Shown: piece by piece, positions 1-7,822 of the stretch
Layout of the letters: each line of letters starts with the position of its first letter
Position numbering within the stretch: position 1 is the first letter of the stretch
Assembly: GCA_903902945.1 (NCBI GenBank)
Contig: CAIUWU010000077.1
Coordinates: 1 to 14,392 of the forward strand
Direction: 5' to 3'
From: an uncultured Pseudomonadota bacterium
GTDB lineage: Bacteria > Pseudomonadota > Gammaproteobacteria > Methylococcales > Methylomonadaceae
Length of the DNA stretch: 14,392 nucleotides
Made by a program: the position numbers and the translations under genes
The notes under the pieces: model-generated
What the model saw: the letters and a program-made list of their open reading frames with translations, nothing else
Database searches by the model: none
What the model was told of the DNA's origin: nothing

Positions 1-38
1 ATTCCGGCACTCGATTGAACCCAAGTGACTTTGTAACA

Positions 39-67
39 TTGTTTAATACTCCTGTTTTGGGGATAAT
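39..67 (+). promoter_or_regulatory. Candidate sigma-70 promoter of the oadGAB operon
   Basis: A TTGTTT hexamer (39-44) lies 17 bp upstream of GATAAT (62-67, five of six matches to the consensus -10). Transcription would begin near 74, about 20 nt before the preferred oadG ATG at 96. The -35 match is poor (three of six), so this is a moderate inference. If correct, it rules out the in-frame ATG at 66 and the TTG at 15 as oadG starts. Confidence 0.3.
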
Positions 68-95
68 GGGCGCAACTTTGTTTTTGGGTTATGTC

Positions 96-320
96 ATGAA
101 TGAGCTGTTGTCTTCAGGAATCGAGCTGATGCTGGTGGGTATGGGCATCGTATTTACCTTTTTAAGCATGCTGGTGGTATTTATTAATGGCATGTCTTCC
201 CTGATTCAGCGCTTTTTTCCCGAAACCCCAATCGTCGCTCAGCAAGGTGATGATCCCCGGATGATTGCTGCCATCTCGGCCGCAGTCCATCAGTACCGAA
301 AAAAATACTCAAAAAATTAA
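96..320 (+). CDS. oadG: Oxaloacetate decarboxylase Na+ pump, gamma subunit
   Basis: OadG is the small membrane anchor that holds the biotinylated alpha subunit to the beta-subunit ion channel in the inner membrane. The 74-residue product starts MNELLSSGIELMLVGMG, the typical beginning of this family, followed by one hydrophobic helix (about residues 10-33) and a short charged cytoplasmic tail ending in HQYRKKYSKN. The reading frame stays open upstream to a TTG at 15 and another ATG at 66, but those extra 27 residues do not resemble OadG, and 74 aa is close to the usual size of about 80. No strong Shine-Dalgarno sequence precedes ATG 96. It is first in an oadG-oadA-oadB order, the standard operon arrangement. 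Small OadG proteins are poorly conserved, so the assignment leans partly on the two unmistakable genes that follow. Confidence 0.88.
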   Translation: MNELLSSGIELMLVGMGIVFTFLSMLVVFINGMSSLIQRFFPETPIVAQQGDDPRMIAAISAAVHQYRKKYSKN

Positions 321-396
321 CCTTAGGCGCTGCTAACAGTCAGGCGTTTATTTCAGTACCCACAAGGTAAAAACTAGAAGACCCACAAAAGTCATT

Positions 397-401
397 AGGA
401 G
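397..401 (+). promoter_or_regulatory. Ribosome binding site fixing the GTG start of oadA
   Basis: AGGAG lies 7 nt upstream of GTG at 409. No ATG in this frame lies near the family's conserved N-terminus, so this site decides the start. The 88-bp oadG-oadA spacer (321-408) otherwise shows nothing I can name. Confidence 0.7.
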
Positions 402-408
402 AATCAGC

Positions 409-2205
409 GTGGCAAAGGTAAAAAAACCTTTAGGAATTACAGAAGTCGTACTGCGCGATGCGCATCAATCAATTTTGGCAACGCGTTTACGTATCGAAGA
501 TATGTTACCTATCTGCCAACAACTCGATGAAATCGGTTACTGGTCAATTGAATCCTGGGGCGGCGATACTTTTGATGCTTGCATTCGCTATTTGGGCGAA
601 GATCCGTGGGAGCGCTTACGCCTGCTGAAAAAAGCAATGCCCAACACTCGTCAGCAGATGCTGTTTAGAGGTCAGAATATTCTTGGTTATCGCCATTATG
701 CCGATGATGTGGTCGATAAATTTGTCGAACGTTGCGTAGTCAACGGCATCGATGTTTTTCGCATTTTTGATGCGATGAATGATATGCGCAATATTGAGCA
801 GGCCGTCAAGGCAGTTTTGAAAACCGATGCTCATGCGCAGGGCACCATTTCCTATACCACCAGCCCGGTCCACACTATCAACAAATGGGTTGAGCAGGGG
901 CGTGTCATTGAAGATATGGGCGCTCATTCGATCTGTATCAAAGATATGGCGGGTCTGCTGACACCTTATGATGCCTATGAACTAGTCAGCAAACTGAAAA
1001 AAGCTGTCTCCATTCCGATTCACATGCAATGCCATGCTACTACCGGTCTCAGTGTCGGAACTTACATCAAAGCGGTTGAAGCTGGACTCGATAATCTCGA
1101 TACCGCTATTTCCTCTCTAAGCATGACTTATGGCCATAGTCCTACCGAAACCATGGTAGCCAGTTTCCAGGGTCAGTCTTGTGATACCGGACTTGATCTG
1201 GTCAAACTGGAAAAAATTGCCGCCTATTTTCGTGATGTACGCAAAAAATATGCGCAATTCGAAGGCAGCCTGAAAGGTGTCGATGGTCGTATTCTGGTTT
1301 CTCAGGTACCGGGCGGCATGTTGACCAATATGGAAAGTCAGCTGAAAGAGCAGGGAGCTGCAGATAAATTCGATGAAGTGCTGCTGGAAATTCCCCGCGT
1401 GCGCAGTGATTTGGGGTTCATTCCGTTGGTTACGCCTACCTCACAAATTGTCGGTACCCAGGCAGTTCTGAATGTGATGCAAGGTGAGCGTTATAAAACC
1501 ATCAGTAAAGAAACCGCTGGTGTTTTGAAAGGTGAATACGGCGCGACACCGGCTCCTGTCAACCGAGAATTGCAGGAACGCGTCTTGCAAGGTGCCGAGC
1601 CAATTAGCTGTCGCCCGGCAGATTTGCTCGAACCCGAGATGGATAAAATCATTCAGGAAGTCATGCGCAAAGCCGAAGCCGAAGGGGTCAAACTGTCTGA
1701 TCACGTCGAAGAAGACGCCTTGATCGATGGCATGTTTGCTCAGGTGGGCTGGAAATTTATCCAGAATCGCGGTAATCCTGATGCCTTTGAAAAAGTTCCT
1801 GGCTTTGAGCCTGCCGTTCAGCCTGCTGTGCCAGCAGCGATCAATGCTGAAAAGGGGCCGACGGAAACCTACACCGTCAATGTCGATGGCAAGAGTTTTA
1901 ATGTCGCTGTTGGTCCGGCTGGTTCGGAAATTACTGTTAAAGCCGCCGCGCCTGTCGGGCCCGATCTGGTTGTAACCCCACCGATCGTGACCGGTAGTGG
2001 TTTCGTGGTCTCTCCTTTGGCCGGTGTAATTTTAAAAGTGATGGCTAATGTCGGTTCGCATATCGCCGAAGGTGACGTCGTTATCGTCATGGAAGCCATG
2101 AAAATGGAAACCGAGATTCGCGCCAAAGTTGCCGGTATCGTGACTGAAGTCAATGTCAGACAGGGTGATACTGTGGCTGTAGGCGATATTCTGGTCACCT
2201 TATAA
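409..2205 (+). CDS. oadA: Oxaloacetate decarboxylase, alpha subunit (biotin carboxyltransferase)
   Basis: OadA transfers the carboxyl group of oxaloacetate to its own biotin, giving pyruvate; carboxybiotin is then decarboxylated at OadB, driving Na+ export. The 598-residue product is full length. Residues about 1-275 form the carboxyltransferase TIM barrel, beginning EVVLRDAHQS with metal ligand Asp17. Lys178 (IKDM) is in place, and His209 lies in the CHATTG motif. About 280-460 is the conserved Pyc/OadA domain. An Ala/Pro/Val-rich linker leads to a biotinyl domain with EAMKMETE, the biotinyl lysine being Lys565, 33 residues from the C-terminus. It starts with GTG behind a good AGGAG. Odd point: position 207 (codon CAA at 1027-1029) is Gln where family members have the zinc-binding His of the HxH pair. 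A pyruvate carboxylase B subunit is the main alternative, but flanking oadG and oadB make Oad far more likely. Confidence 0.96.
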   Translation: MAKVKKPLGITEVVLRDAHQSILATRLRIEDMLPICQQLDEIGYWSIESWGGDTFDACIRYLGEDPWERLRLLKKAMPNTRQQMLFRGQNILGYRHYADDVVDKFVERCVVNGIDVFRIFDAMNDMRNIEQAVKAVLKTDAHAQGTISYTTSPVHTINKWVEQGRVIEDMGAHSICIKDMAGLLTPYDAYELVSKLKKAVSIPIHMQCHATTGLSVGTYIKAVEAGLDNLDTAISSLSMTYGHSPTETMVASFQGQSCDTGLDLVKLEKIAAYFRDVRKKYAQFEGSLKGVDGRILVSQVPGGMLTNMESQLKEQGAADKFDEVLLEIPRVRSDLGFIPLVTPTSQIVGTQAVLNVMQGERYKTISKETAGVLKGEYGATPAPVNRELQERVLQGAEPISCRPADLLEPEMDKIIQEVMRKAEAEGVKLSDHVEEDALIDGMFAQVGWKFIQNRGNPDAFEKVPGFEPAVQPAVPAAINAEKGPTETYTVNVDGKSFNVAVGPAGSEITVKAAAPVGPDLVVTPPIVTGSGFVVSPLAGVILKVMANVGSHIAEGDVVIVMEAMKMETEIRAKVAGIVTEVNVRQGDTVAVGDILVTL

Positions 2206-2243
2206 TCGAAATATTAATCCGATAGACTCAATAAAAACTATTC

Positions 2244-3371
2244 ATGGAAAATATCAGACTGTTGTGGGAAAGCACTGGCCTCTACAACTTTACAGGCCCG
2301 CAAGCCATCATGATGGCCGTTGGCTTTTTACTGCTGTTTTTGGCTATCAAAAAAGATTTCGAGCCATTATTGCTGCTGCCTATCGGTTTTGGTGCCATCC
2401 TCAGTAATATCCCGGTTGCCGGCATGATTGATGAAGGCGGCATTCTCTATTACATGTATAGCGGAATCAAAGCAGGAGTCTTTCCGCTGTTGATTTTCAT
2501 GGGGGTTGGGGCAATGACCGATTTCGGCCCCATGCTGGCCAATCCTAAAACTTTATTATTGGGAGCAGCAGCCCAGTTTGGTATTTTCGCTACTTTGTTC
2601 GGTGCTCTGGCAATGAATGTTGTGCCAGGCATGGAGTTTAGTCTGAAACAGGCGGCGGCGATTGCCATCATTGGTGGCGCCGATGGCCCTACGGCGATTT
2701 ATGTAGCATCGAAACTGGCACCTGAACTGCTTGGAGCGATTGCTGTTGCCGCATACTCCTATATGGCGCTGGTGCCTTTGATTCAGCCGCCGATCATGCG
2801 TGCGCTGACTACCGAAGAAGAACGCAAAATCGAAATGCAGCAGCTGAGAGTAGTCGGTAAAACCGAGAAAATCATTTTTCCGTTAATGCTGGTAGTGTTG
2901 ACTGCTTTATTACTGCCTTCCGCAGCACCCTTAGTGGGTATGTTTTGCCTGGGTAATTTAATGAATGCCTGTGGCGTGGTGGACCGTCTCAGCAAAACGG
3001 CTGCCAATGAGTTGATCAATATTGTCACCATTTTCCTGGGGTTATCGGTAGGTTCGAAGTTAAGTGCTGATGCATTCCTGAAAATGGAAACTCTGGGTAT
3101 TCTGGCTCTGGGCGCAGTGGCATTTGCTATCGGTACCGCCAGTGGCGTGATCATGGCCAAAGTCATGAATCGTTTTAGCAGTACGCCGATCAATCCATTA
3201 ATTGGTGCAGCCGGTGTTTCTGCGGTGCCGATGGCGGCGCGGGTGGCCAATAAAGTTGGCCAGGAAAGTAATCCTTACAACTTCTTGTTGATGCACGCGA
3301 TGGGACCTAATGTCGCTGGTGTGATTGGCTCTGCGGTTGCAGCAGGGGTTTTGTTGAGTCTGATTCACTAA
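2244..3371 (+). CDS. oadB: Oxaloacetate decarboxylase Na+ pump, beta subunit
   Basis: OadB is the polytopic inner-membrane subunit that decarboxylates carboxybiotin and couples this to Na+ export and proton uptake. The 375-residue product is highly hydrophobic with around nine membrane segments. It carries the family's ion-path residues: Asp147 in GGADGPT, Tyr173 in AYSYMAL, and Asn317, Gly321 and Ser326 in NPLIGAAGVS. These correspond to Asp203, Tyr229, Asn373, Gly377 and Ser382 of the Klebsiella protein. It is shorter at the N-terminus than the Klebsiella form (about 433 aa) and close to the length common elsewhere. It begins 38 nt after oadA with an ATG that has only a weak Shine-Dalgarno sequence, and ends before a strong terminator. 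All recognised functional residues are intact, so an active pump is expected. Paralogous beta subunits of methylmalonyl-CoA or glutaconyl-CoA decarboxylases are similar; OadA next door settles the substrate. Confidence 0.96.
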   Translation: MENIRLLWESTGLYNFTGPQAIMMAVGFLLLFLAIKKDFEPLLLLPIGFGAILSNIPVAGMIDEGGILYYMYSGIKAGVFPLLIFMGVGAMTDFGPMLANPKTLLLGAAAQFGIFATLFGALAMNVVPGMEFSLKQAAAIAIIGGADGPTAIYVASKLAPELLGAIAVAAYSYMALVPLIQPPIMRALTTEEERKIEMQQLRVVGKTEKIIFPLMLVVLTALLLPSAAPLVGMFCLGNLMNACGVVDRLSKTAANELINIVTIFLGLSVGSKLSADAFLKMETLGILALGAVAFAIGTASGVIMAKVMNRFSSTPINPLIGAAGVSAVPMAARVANKVGQESNPYNFLLMHAMGPNVAGVIGSAVAAGVLLSLIH

Positions 3372-3426
3372 ATCCAGCTTGCTGATTTGCAATGGTCTGA
3401 GCGTTAACTGGCATCAACTGCCAAAC

Positions 3427-3456
3427 AAAAAAGCCGAACCTAAGTTCGGCTTTTTT
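3427..3456. terminator. Bidirectional rho-independent terminator between oadB and fhs
   Basis: An A-run and GCCGAAC (through 3439), loop CTAA (3440-3443), then GTTCGGC (3444-3450) and six T (3451-3456). The A-run on the left arm gives a T tract on the other strand, so it can end both the oad transcript (+) and the mtdA-gck-glyA-fhs transcript (-). A minor 5-bp hairpin, TGGCA/TGCCA (3409-3423), lies just beside it. Confidence 0.93.
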
Positions 3457-3478
3457 ATGGGCTAGTTAAACAGGCTGA

Positions 3479-5152
3479 TTAAAACAGGCCGCTAATTACG
3501 CCATCATCGCTAATATCAATCCTTTCTGCAGCGGGTACTTTAGGTAAGCCAGGCATGGTCATCATGTCGCCGGCGATGGCGACAATGAAGCCTGCGCCAT
3601 TGGCAAGCCTGACTTCACTGATTTCAACGTTATGACCAGTGGGCGCGCCTTTGGCATTAGGATTGGTTGAAAATGACATCTGGGTTTTGGCCATGCAGAT
3701 CGGGAAATGACCGTAATGGGCCTGTAAAGCTTTGATGTCTGCTTTAACCTTGGGGCTGGCCGAGATATTGGCGGCACCGTATAGCTTGGTGGCAATCGTT
3801 TCGATTTTGTCCCATAGCGGCAGATCATCGTTGTAAACATAATTAAAGCCGGGCTCGCGATGATCGACGATATCCAGTACCGCTTCTGCCAGCGCTTCCG
3901 CACCGGCGCCGCCATGAGCCCAGTGTTTAGAGACCACGCATTTTGCACCCAAGGCTTCACATTTCTGTTGTAACAGCGCAATTTCGGCATCGCTATCAAA
4001 GCTGAAATGATTGATGCAGACCACGCAAGGCAGGCCGTAATGATGCTGAATGTTACTCAGATGGCGTTCCAGATTGGCAAAGCCGCTTTCCAGTGCGCTC
4101 AGGTTTTCGACATTCAAGGCATCTTTGGCAACGCCACCGTGGAATTTCAGGGCTCTCACCGTGGCCACCAGCACCACGGCAGATGGTTTTAGGCCTGACA
4201 TCCGGCATTTAATGTCGAGGAATTTTTCCGCGCCCAGATCGGCGCCGAAGCCGGCTTCGGTGACAGCATAATCGGCCAGTTTCAGCGCGGTTTTGGTGGC
4301 AGTCACGGTATTGCAGCCATGCGCGATATTAGCGAACGGTCCACCATGAATGATCGCCAGATTGTTTTCCAGAGTCTGTACCAGATTAGGCTTGATAGCA
4401 TCTTTGAGAAGTGCCGCCATGGCGCCGTGGGCATTCAGATCGCTGGCATATACCGGTGTGACTTTATCGGTTTTGTAGCCAATCACGATACGCCCCAGAC
4501 GCGCTTTCAAATCCGCACGGCTGGTGGCCAGGCACAAAATCGCCATCACTTCGGAAGCCACCACAATATCAAAACCATCTTCACGCAAATAACCATTGGC
4601 CGGACCACCCTGACCGATAGTGATTTTGCGCAAAGCACGGTCATTCATATCAATAACCCGTTTCCACTGAATCCGGCGCGGGTCGATGTCCAGCGCATTG
4701 CCGTGATTGATATGGTTATCGATCAGCGCGGACAGCAAATTATGCGCCACGCCGATGGCATGGAAATCACCGGTGAAATGCAGATTGATGTCTTCCATCG
4801 GTACTACTTGCGAATAGCCACCGCCGGCCGCGCCGCCTTTGACACCAAAGCACGGTCCTAATGAAGGTTCGCGCAGGCAGATGATGGTTTTCTTGCCCAG
4901 ACGGTTTAAAGCATCGCCCAGACCGACTGTGGTGGTGGTTTTACCTTCACCGGCTGGTGTCGGGCTGATTGCCGTCACCAGTATCAATTTGCCATCGGTT
5001 TTGTTATGCAGGCTGTTGACATATTCCAGAGAAATTTTGGCTTTATAGTGGCCGTAAGGATCCAGGTGTTCCGCCGGAATAGCAAACTTCTCGGCTGCCA
5101 GATCGATAATTGGGCGCATTTTTGCCTGTTGGGCAATTTCAATGTCGGACAT
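3479..5152 (-). CDS. fhs: Formate-tetrahydrofolate ligase
   Basis: This cytoplasmic enzyme (also ftfL, 10-formyl-THF synthetase) makes 10-formyl-THF from formate, THF and ATP, bringing formate carbon into the serine cycle or, in reverse, recovering ATP. The 557-residue product has the usual family length and the signature features: the ATP-binding loop PTPAGEGKTTTT (about residues 64-75), REPSLGPCFGVKGGAAGGG (about 95-112), DFHAI near 129, and the conserved C-terminal MTMPGLPK region. The frame extends five codons upstream to a TTG at 5167, but ATG 5152 gives the standard N-terminus (MSDIEIAQQAKMRPI) and is preferred; the Shine-Dalgarno sequence is weak. It is last in the mtdA-gck-glyA-fhs operon, 45 nt behind glyA, with a hairpin in the gap. 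Its product reaches MtdA only through methenyl-THF cyclohydrolase, which is not encoded here. Confidence 0.97.
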   Translation of the reverse strand: MSDIEIAQQAKMRPIIDLAAEKFAIPAEHLDPYGHYKAKISLEYVNSLHNKTDGKLILVTAISPTPAGEGKTTTTVGLGDALNRLGKKTIICLREPSLGPCFGVKGGAAGGGYSQVVPMEDINLHFTGDFHAIGVAHNLLSALIDNHINHGNALDIDPRRIQWKRVIDMNDRALRKITIGQGGPANGYLREDGFDIVVASEVMAILCLATSRADLKARLGRIVIGYKTDKVTPVYASDLNAHGAMAALLKDAIKPNLVQTLENNLAIIHGGPFANIAHGCNTVTATKTALKLADYAVTEAGFGADLGAEKFLDIKCRMSGLKPSAVVLVATVRALKFHGGVAKDALNVENLSALESGFANLERHLSNIQHHYGLPCVVCINHFSFDSDAEIALLQQKCEALGAKCVVSKHWAHGGAGAEALAEAVLDIVDHREPGFNYVYNDDLPLWDKIETIATKLYGAANISASPKVKADIKALQAHYGHFPICMAKTQMSFSTNPNAKGAPTGHNVEISEVRLANGAGFIVAIAGDMMTMPGLPKVPAAERIDISDDGVISGLF

Positions 5153-5191
5153 GAGGTGTATTTCCAAACGATAGTATAAAAATCAGTCAAA

Positions 5192-5218
5192 CCGGTTTTA
5201 GGCTGGGCGGTAAACCGG
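5192..5218 (-). other. Hairpin at the glyA stop / glyA-fhs junction
   Basis: On the minus strand CCGGTTT (5218 to 5212) and AAACCGG (5198 to 5192) form a perfect 7-bp stem with a 13-nt loop. The stem includes the glyA stop codon and is followed by a T-rich stretch (TTTGACTGATTTTTA). It is weaker than a standard terminator, but may cause partial termination or protect the upstream mRNA end, lowering fhs expression relative to glyA. The structure is visible in the sequence; its role is inference. Confidence 0.4.
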
Positions 5219-6457
5219 AAAACGTGCGCACAGCAGTTTTACTTTGTCACGGGTGGCGGCGATCACGCTTTCGTCTTCGATGTTGTCCATCACGTCGCAC
5301 ATCAAATGGGCAATTTCCCGAACCTGATCTTCTTTAAAGCCACGCGAGGTAGGTGCCGGGGTACCGACGCGGATCCCGCTGGTAACGAAAGGCGATTGCG
5401 GGTCGTGAGGCACTGCGTTTTTGTTGACAGTGATATGAGCTTTACCCAGTGCAGCATCGGCAGCTTTACCGGTAATGCCTTTGGCCACCAGTGAAACCAG
5501 CATCAGATGATTATCGGTGCCACCCGACACCACATCATAGCCGCGCTGAATAAACACTTCAGCCATCGCCTGGGCATTTTTGACCACTTGCTGCTGATAG
5601 ATTTTGAACTCAGGTGTCAGCGCTTCTTTAAAGGCAACCGCTTTGGCGGCGATGACATGCATCAAAGGACCACCCTGAATGCCGGGGAAAATGTTGGCAT
5701 TCAGTTTCTTTTCCAGTTCCGGATTGCTTTTACATAAAATCAGACCACCGCGAGGGCCGCGTAAGGACTTATGGGTTGTGCTGGTGACTACATCGGCATA
5801 CGGCACCGGGTTCGGATATAAACCTGCCGCAACCAGACCGGCGACATGGGCCATATCGACCACAAAGTAAGCCCCGACCTGGTCGGCGATTTCCCGGAAG
5901 CGTTGCCAGTTCCAGATCCGTGAATAAGCCGAAAAGCCGGCAATGATCAGTTTGGGTTTATGTTCCAGGGCCAGCGCTTCGACTTGTTGGTAGTCGATTT
6001 CACCGGTACTGGTATTGAGGCCGTATTGGATGGCGTTGTAGATTTTGCCGGAAAAATTAGGCTTGGCGCCGTGGGTCAGATGGCCGCCATCGGCCAGACT
6101 CAGACCCAAAATCGTGTCGCCGGGCTGAATCAGCGACATGAAGACCGCCATATTGGCCTGAGAACCGGAATGCGGTTGTACGTTGGCATAGTCAGCGCCG
6201 AACAAGGCTTTAGCCCGGTCAATCGCCAGTTGTTCAACGATATCGACATATTCACAACCGCCGTAATAACGTTTTTCCGGATAACCTTCCGCGTATTTAT
6301 TGGTCAGTAATGACCCCTGGGCTTCCAGTACCCGCGGGCTGGCATAGTTTTCCGAAGCGATCAGTTCGATATGATCTTCCTGGCGCTGCTTTTCTTGCTC
6401 GATTGCCCTAAATAACTCGTCATCAAAGCCTTCGATGGTCATGGATTGACTAAACAT
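5198..6457 (-). CDS. glyA: Serine hydroxymethyltransferase
   Basis: GlyA is the PLP enzyme that interconverts glycine plus 5,10-methylene-THF with serine plus THF, the C1 entry reaction of the serine cycle and also a general source of C1 units. The 419-residue protein has the normal length and motifs: ELIASENY near residue 31, QPHSGSQAN near 94, the DMAHVAGL segment with PLP-contacting Asp201 and His204, and TSTTHKSLRGPRGG with the PLP-binding Lys230. The ATG at 6457 has an ideal ribosome site (AGGAG, 6 nt spacer) that overlaps the stop codon of gck, so the two are almost certainly translated from one mRNA. Lying between gck and fhs suggests use in C1 assimilation, though I cannot tell whether the genome holds another glyA copy for housekeeping. 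All active-site residues I can place are present. Confidence 0.98.
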   Translation of the reverse strand: MFSQSMTIEGFDDELFRAIEQEKQRQEDHIELIASENYASPRVLEAQGSLLTNKYAEGYPEKRYYGGCEYVDIVEQLAIDRAKALFGADYANVQPHSGSQANMAVFMSLIQPGDTILGLSLADGGHLTHGAKPNFSGKIYNAIQYGLNTSTGEIDYQQVEALALEHKPKLIIAGFSAYSRIWNWQRFREIADQVGAYFVVDMAHVAGLVAAGLYPNPVPYADVVTSTTHKSLRGPRGGLILCKSNPELEKKLNANIFPGIQGGPLMHVIAAKAVAFKEALTPEFKIYQQQVVKNAQAMAEVFIQRGYDVVSGGTDNHLMLVSLVAKGITGKAADAALGKAHITVNKNAVPHDPQSPFVTSGIRVGTPAPTSRGFKEDQVREIAHLMCDVMDNIEDESVIAATRDKVKLLCARFPVYRPA

Positions 6458-6463
6458 ACTGAT

Positions 6464-6468
6464 CTCCT
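6464..6468 (-). promoter_or_regulatory. glyA ribosome binding site overlapping the gck stop codon
   Basis: On the minus strand the sequence reads TAGGAG: the last two bases of the gck TAG stop (6469-6467) are the first two of the AGGAG Shine-Dalgarno. The spacer to the glyA ATG is 6 nt. Ribosomes ending on gck therefore sit on the glyA initiation site, which implies translational coupling. Confidence 0.8.
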
Positions 6469-7819
6469 AGTGATTTTTCTGATTATTCGCTACTAATAAC
6501 AAAATCTGCAAATCGGCGATATTGGTGCCGGTTGCGCCTGTCATTAATAAGTCATTTGAGGCTTGCAAGGCATGATAGCTGTCATGCTGAGCGAGTCTGG
6601 ATTCGGCTATTATGCCTGCTGAACGCATACGCTGCAGCGACAGATGGTCTACGATGGCGCCGGCGGCATCGGTTGGGCCGTCGCGACCGTCACTGCCGCC
6701 GCTTAAAAAACACCAGTCGGCAGTTAATTGCAGCCGTTCGGCACTGAGGGCAAAAGCCAGTGCCATTTCCTGATTACGTCCACCCAGGCCATGCTGTTCG
6801 GGCAGGGTGACCGTGGTTTCGCCACCGGCAAGCAACGCGGTTGGCTTGTCAAGGCAACTGTCCAGCAATGATTTGGCACGAGCGGCCAGAGCCTGCGCCG
6901 CTTGCTGAGCATCGCCGGTTAAAGCGCGGCTGAATAAAGAGGTGTGATAACCGCGTTGCTGACAGTGCTCAATTATGGCGTCGAGACTGTGGCTATTGCT
7001 GGCCAGGAGGGTATAGCGCTGTCTGTCAACGGTGACCTCGTCAGGTTTCAGCGTTTCCGGTTGTAGTCCGGCTGCACCTTGTTGTAGATGTTGGCGAATA
7101 CTGTCCGGGGTTTTCTCCCAGATGGCATGGTGCTGCAAAATGGCGATGGCATCGGCAAACGTAGTCGGATCAGCAACACTGGGGCCACTGGCAATACTGC
7201 TGGGGTCATTGTTGATGACATCTGACAGTACCAGGGTATGGACGTCGGCGCCGTTTGCCAGTCTCAGCAAGCCACCGCCTTTAATCTGCGAGCAATGTTT
7301 GCGGACGCAATTGATGGCGTTGATATCGGCGCCGCAGGCCAGTAATAAAGCGGTCAGTTGTGTTTTGTCTGCCAAGCTGATGCCGGGGGCCGGGCAGGGC
7401 AGTAAGGCAGAGCCGCCACCGGAAATCAGCAACAATAATAAATCGCCTGGCTGGCAGTGACTGATGCGCTGTATCACGGTCTGAGCGGCCTCAAGTCCGC
7501 GCTGATCCGGTACCGGATGACCGGCGGCGTAGCTGTCTGCGGCAGCAATCGTTTCCAGATTGTCATCGGTGGTGACCGCAAGCGGTGGGCTGGCTAGGTA
7601 GTGTTTAGGAATAACTGCCAGTGCGCCCTGCAGCATTTGGCAGGCTGCCTTGCCGAAAGCAATAAGATGAATTCGTGACCACCGGCCGCTGTGTTGGCCG
7701 ATATGCAAGCCTGCCGAATCGAAGCGCAGATGATTTTTAACGATTCGGTAAGGATCGGCTGCGGCTATTCCGGTCATGAAGCAGTGCAGGGCATCTTCGC
7801 GCAGCGCCGCAGTTTGCAT
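6467..7819 (-). CDS. gck: Glycerate 2-kinase (MOFRL family, serine cycle)
   Basis: This cytoplasmic kinase phosphorylates D-glycerate, most likely to 2-phosphoglycerate, the step that sends serine-cycle carbon towards PEP. The 450-residue protein has the two-domain layout of the GckA/TtuD family: an N-terminal DUF4147 domain (about 8-240) with AFGKAA (Lys57) and the glycine-rich SGGGSALL (about 133-140), and a C-terminal MOFRL domain (about 325-445) with GGRNQEMALA (346-355) and SGGSDGRDGPTDAAGA (373-388). Its ATG follows the mtdA stop codon by 3 nt without a strong Shine-Dalgarno of its own, so expression probably depends on coupling to mtdA. Members of this family are also called hydroxypyruvate reductase TtuD in older annotation; the C1 context favours glycerate kinase. 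The enzyme supplying glycerate (hydroxypyruvate reductase) is not in the window. Confidence 0.94.
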   Translation of the reverse strand: MQTAALREDALHCFMTGIAAADPYRIVKNHLRFDSAGLHIGQHSGRWSRIHLIAFGKAACQMLQGALAVIPKHYLASPPLAVTTDDNLETIAAADSYAAGHPVPDQRGLEAAQTVIQRISHCQPGDLLLLLISGGGSALLPCPAPGISLADKTQLTALLLACGADINAINCVRKHCSQIKGGGLLRLANGADVHTLVLSDVINNDPSSIASGPSVADPTTFADAIAILQHHAIWEKTPDSIRQHLQQGAAGLQPETLKPDEVTVDRQRYTLLASNSHSLDAIIEHCQQRGYHTSLFSRALTGDAQQAAQALAARAKSLLDSCLDKPTALLAGGETTVTLPEQHGLGGRNQEMALAFALSAERLQLTADWCFLSGGSDGRDGPTDAAGAIVDHLSLQRMRSAGIIAESRLAQHDSYHALQASNDLLMTGATGTNIADLQILLLVANNQKNH

Positions 7820-7822
7820 CAG

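Noticed and set aside
15..95. N-terminal extension of oadG from TTG 15 or ATG 66
   Set aside because: The extra residues do not look like OadG, whose usual start is at ATG 96, and a likely -10 covers ATG 66.
2783..3250. 155-codon minus-strand open frame inside oadB
   Set aside because: Antisense to the well-matched OadB frame, which holds the ion-path residues; no family resemblance of its own.
4319..4861. 180-codon open frame on the plus strand inside fhs
   Set aside because: It is fully antisense to a strongly conserved fhs, with no recognisable domain or ribosome site; a composition effect of the opposite strand.
7032..7460. 142-codon plus-strand open frame inside gck
   Set aside because: Antisense to the kinase, Cys/Ser/Pro-rich with no domain; shadow frame.
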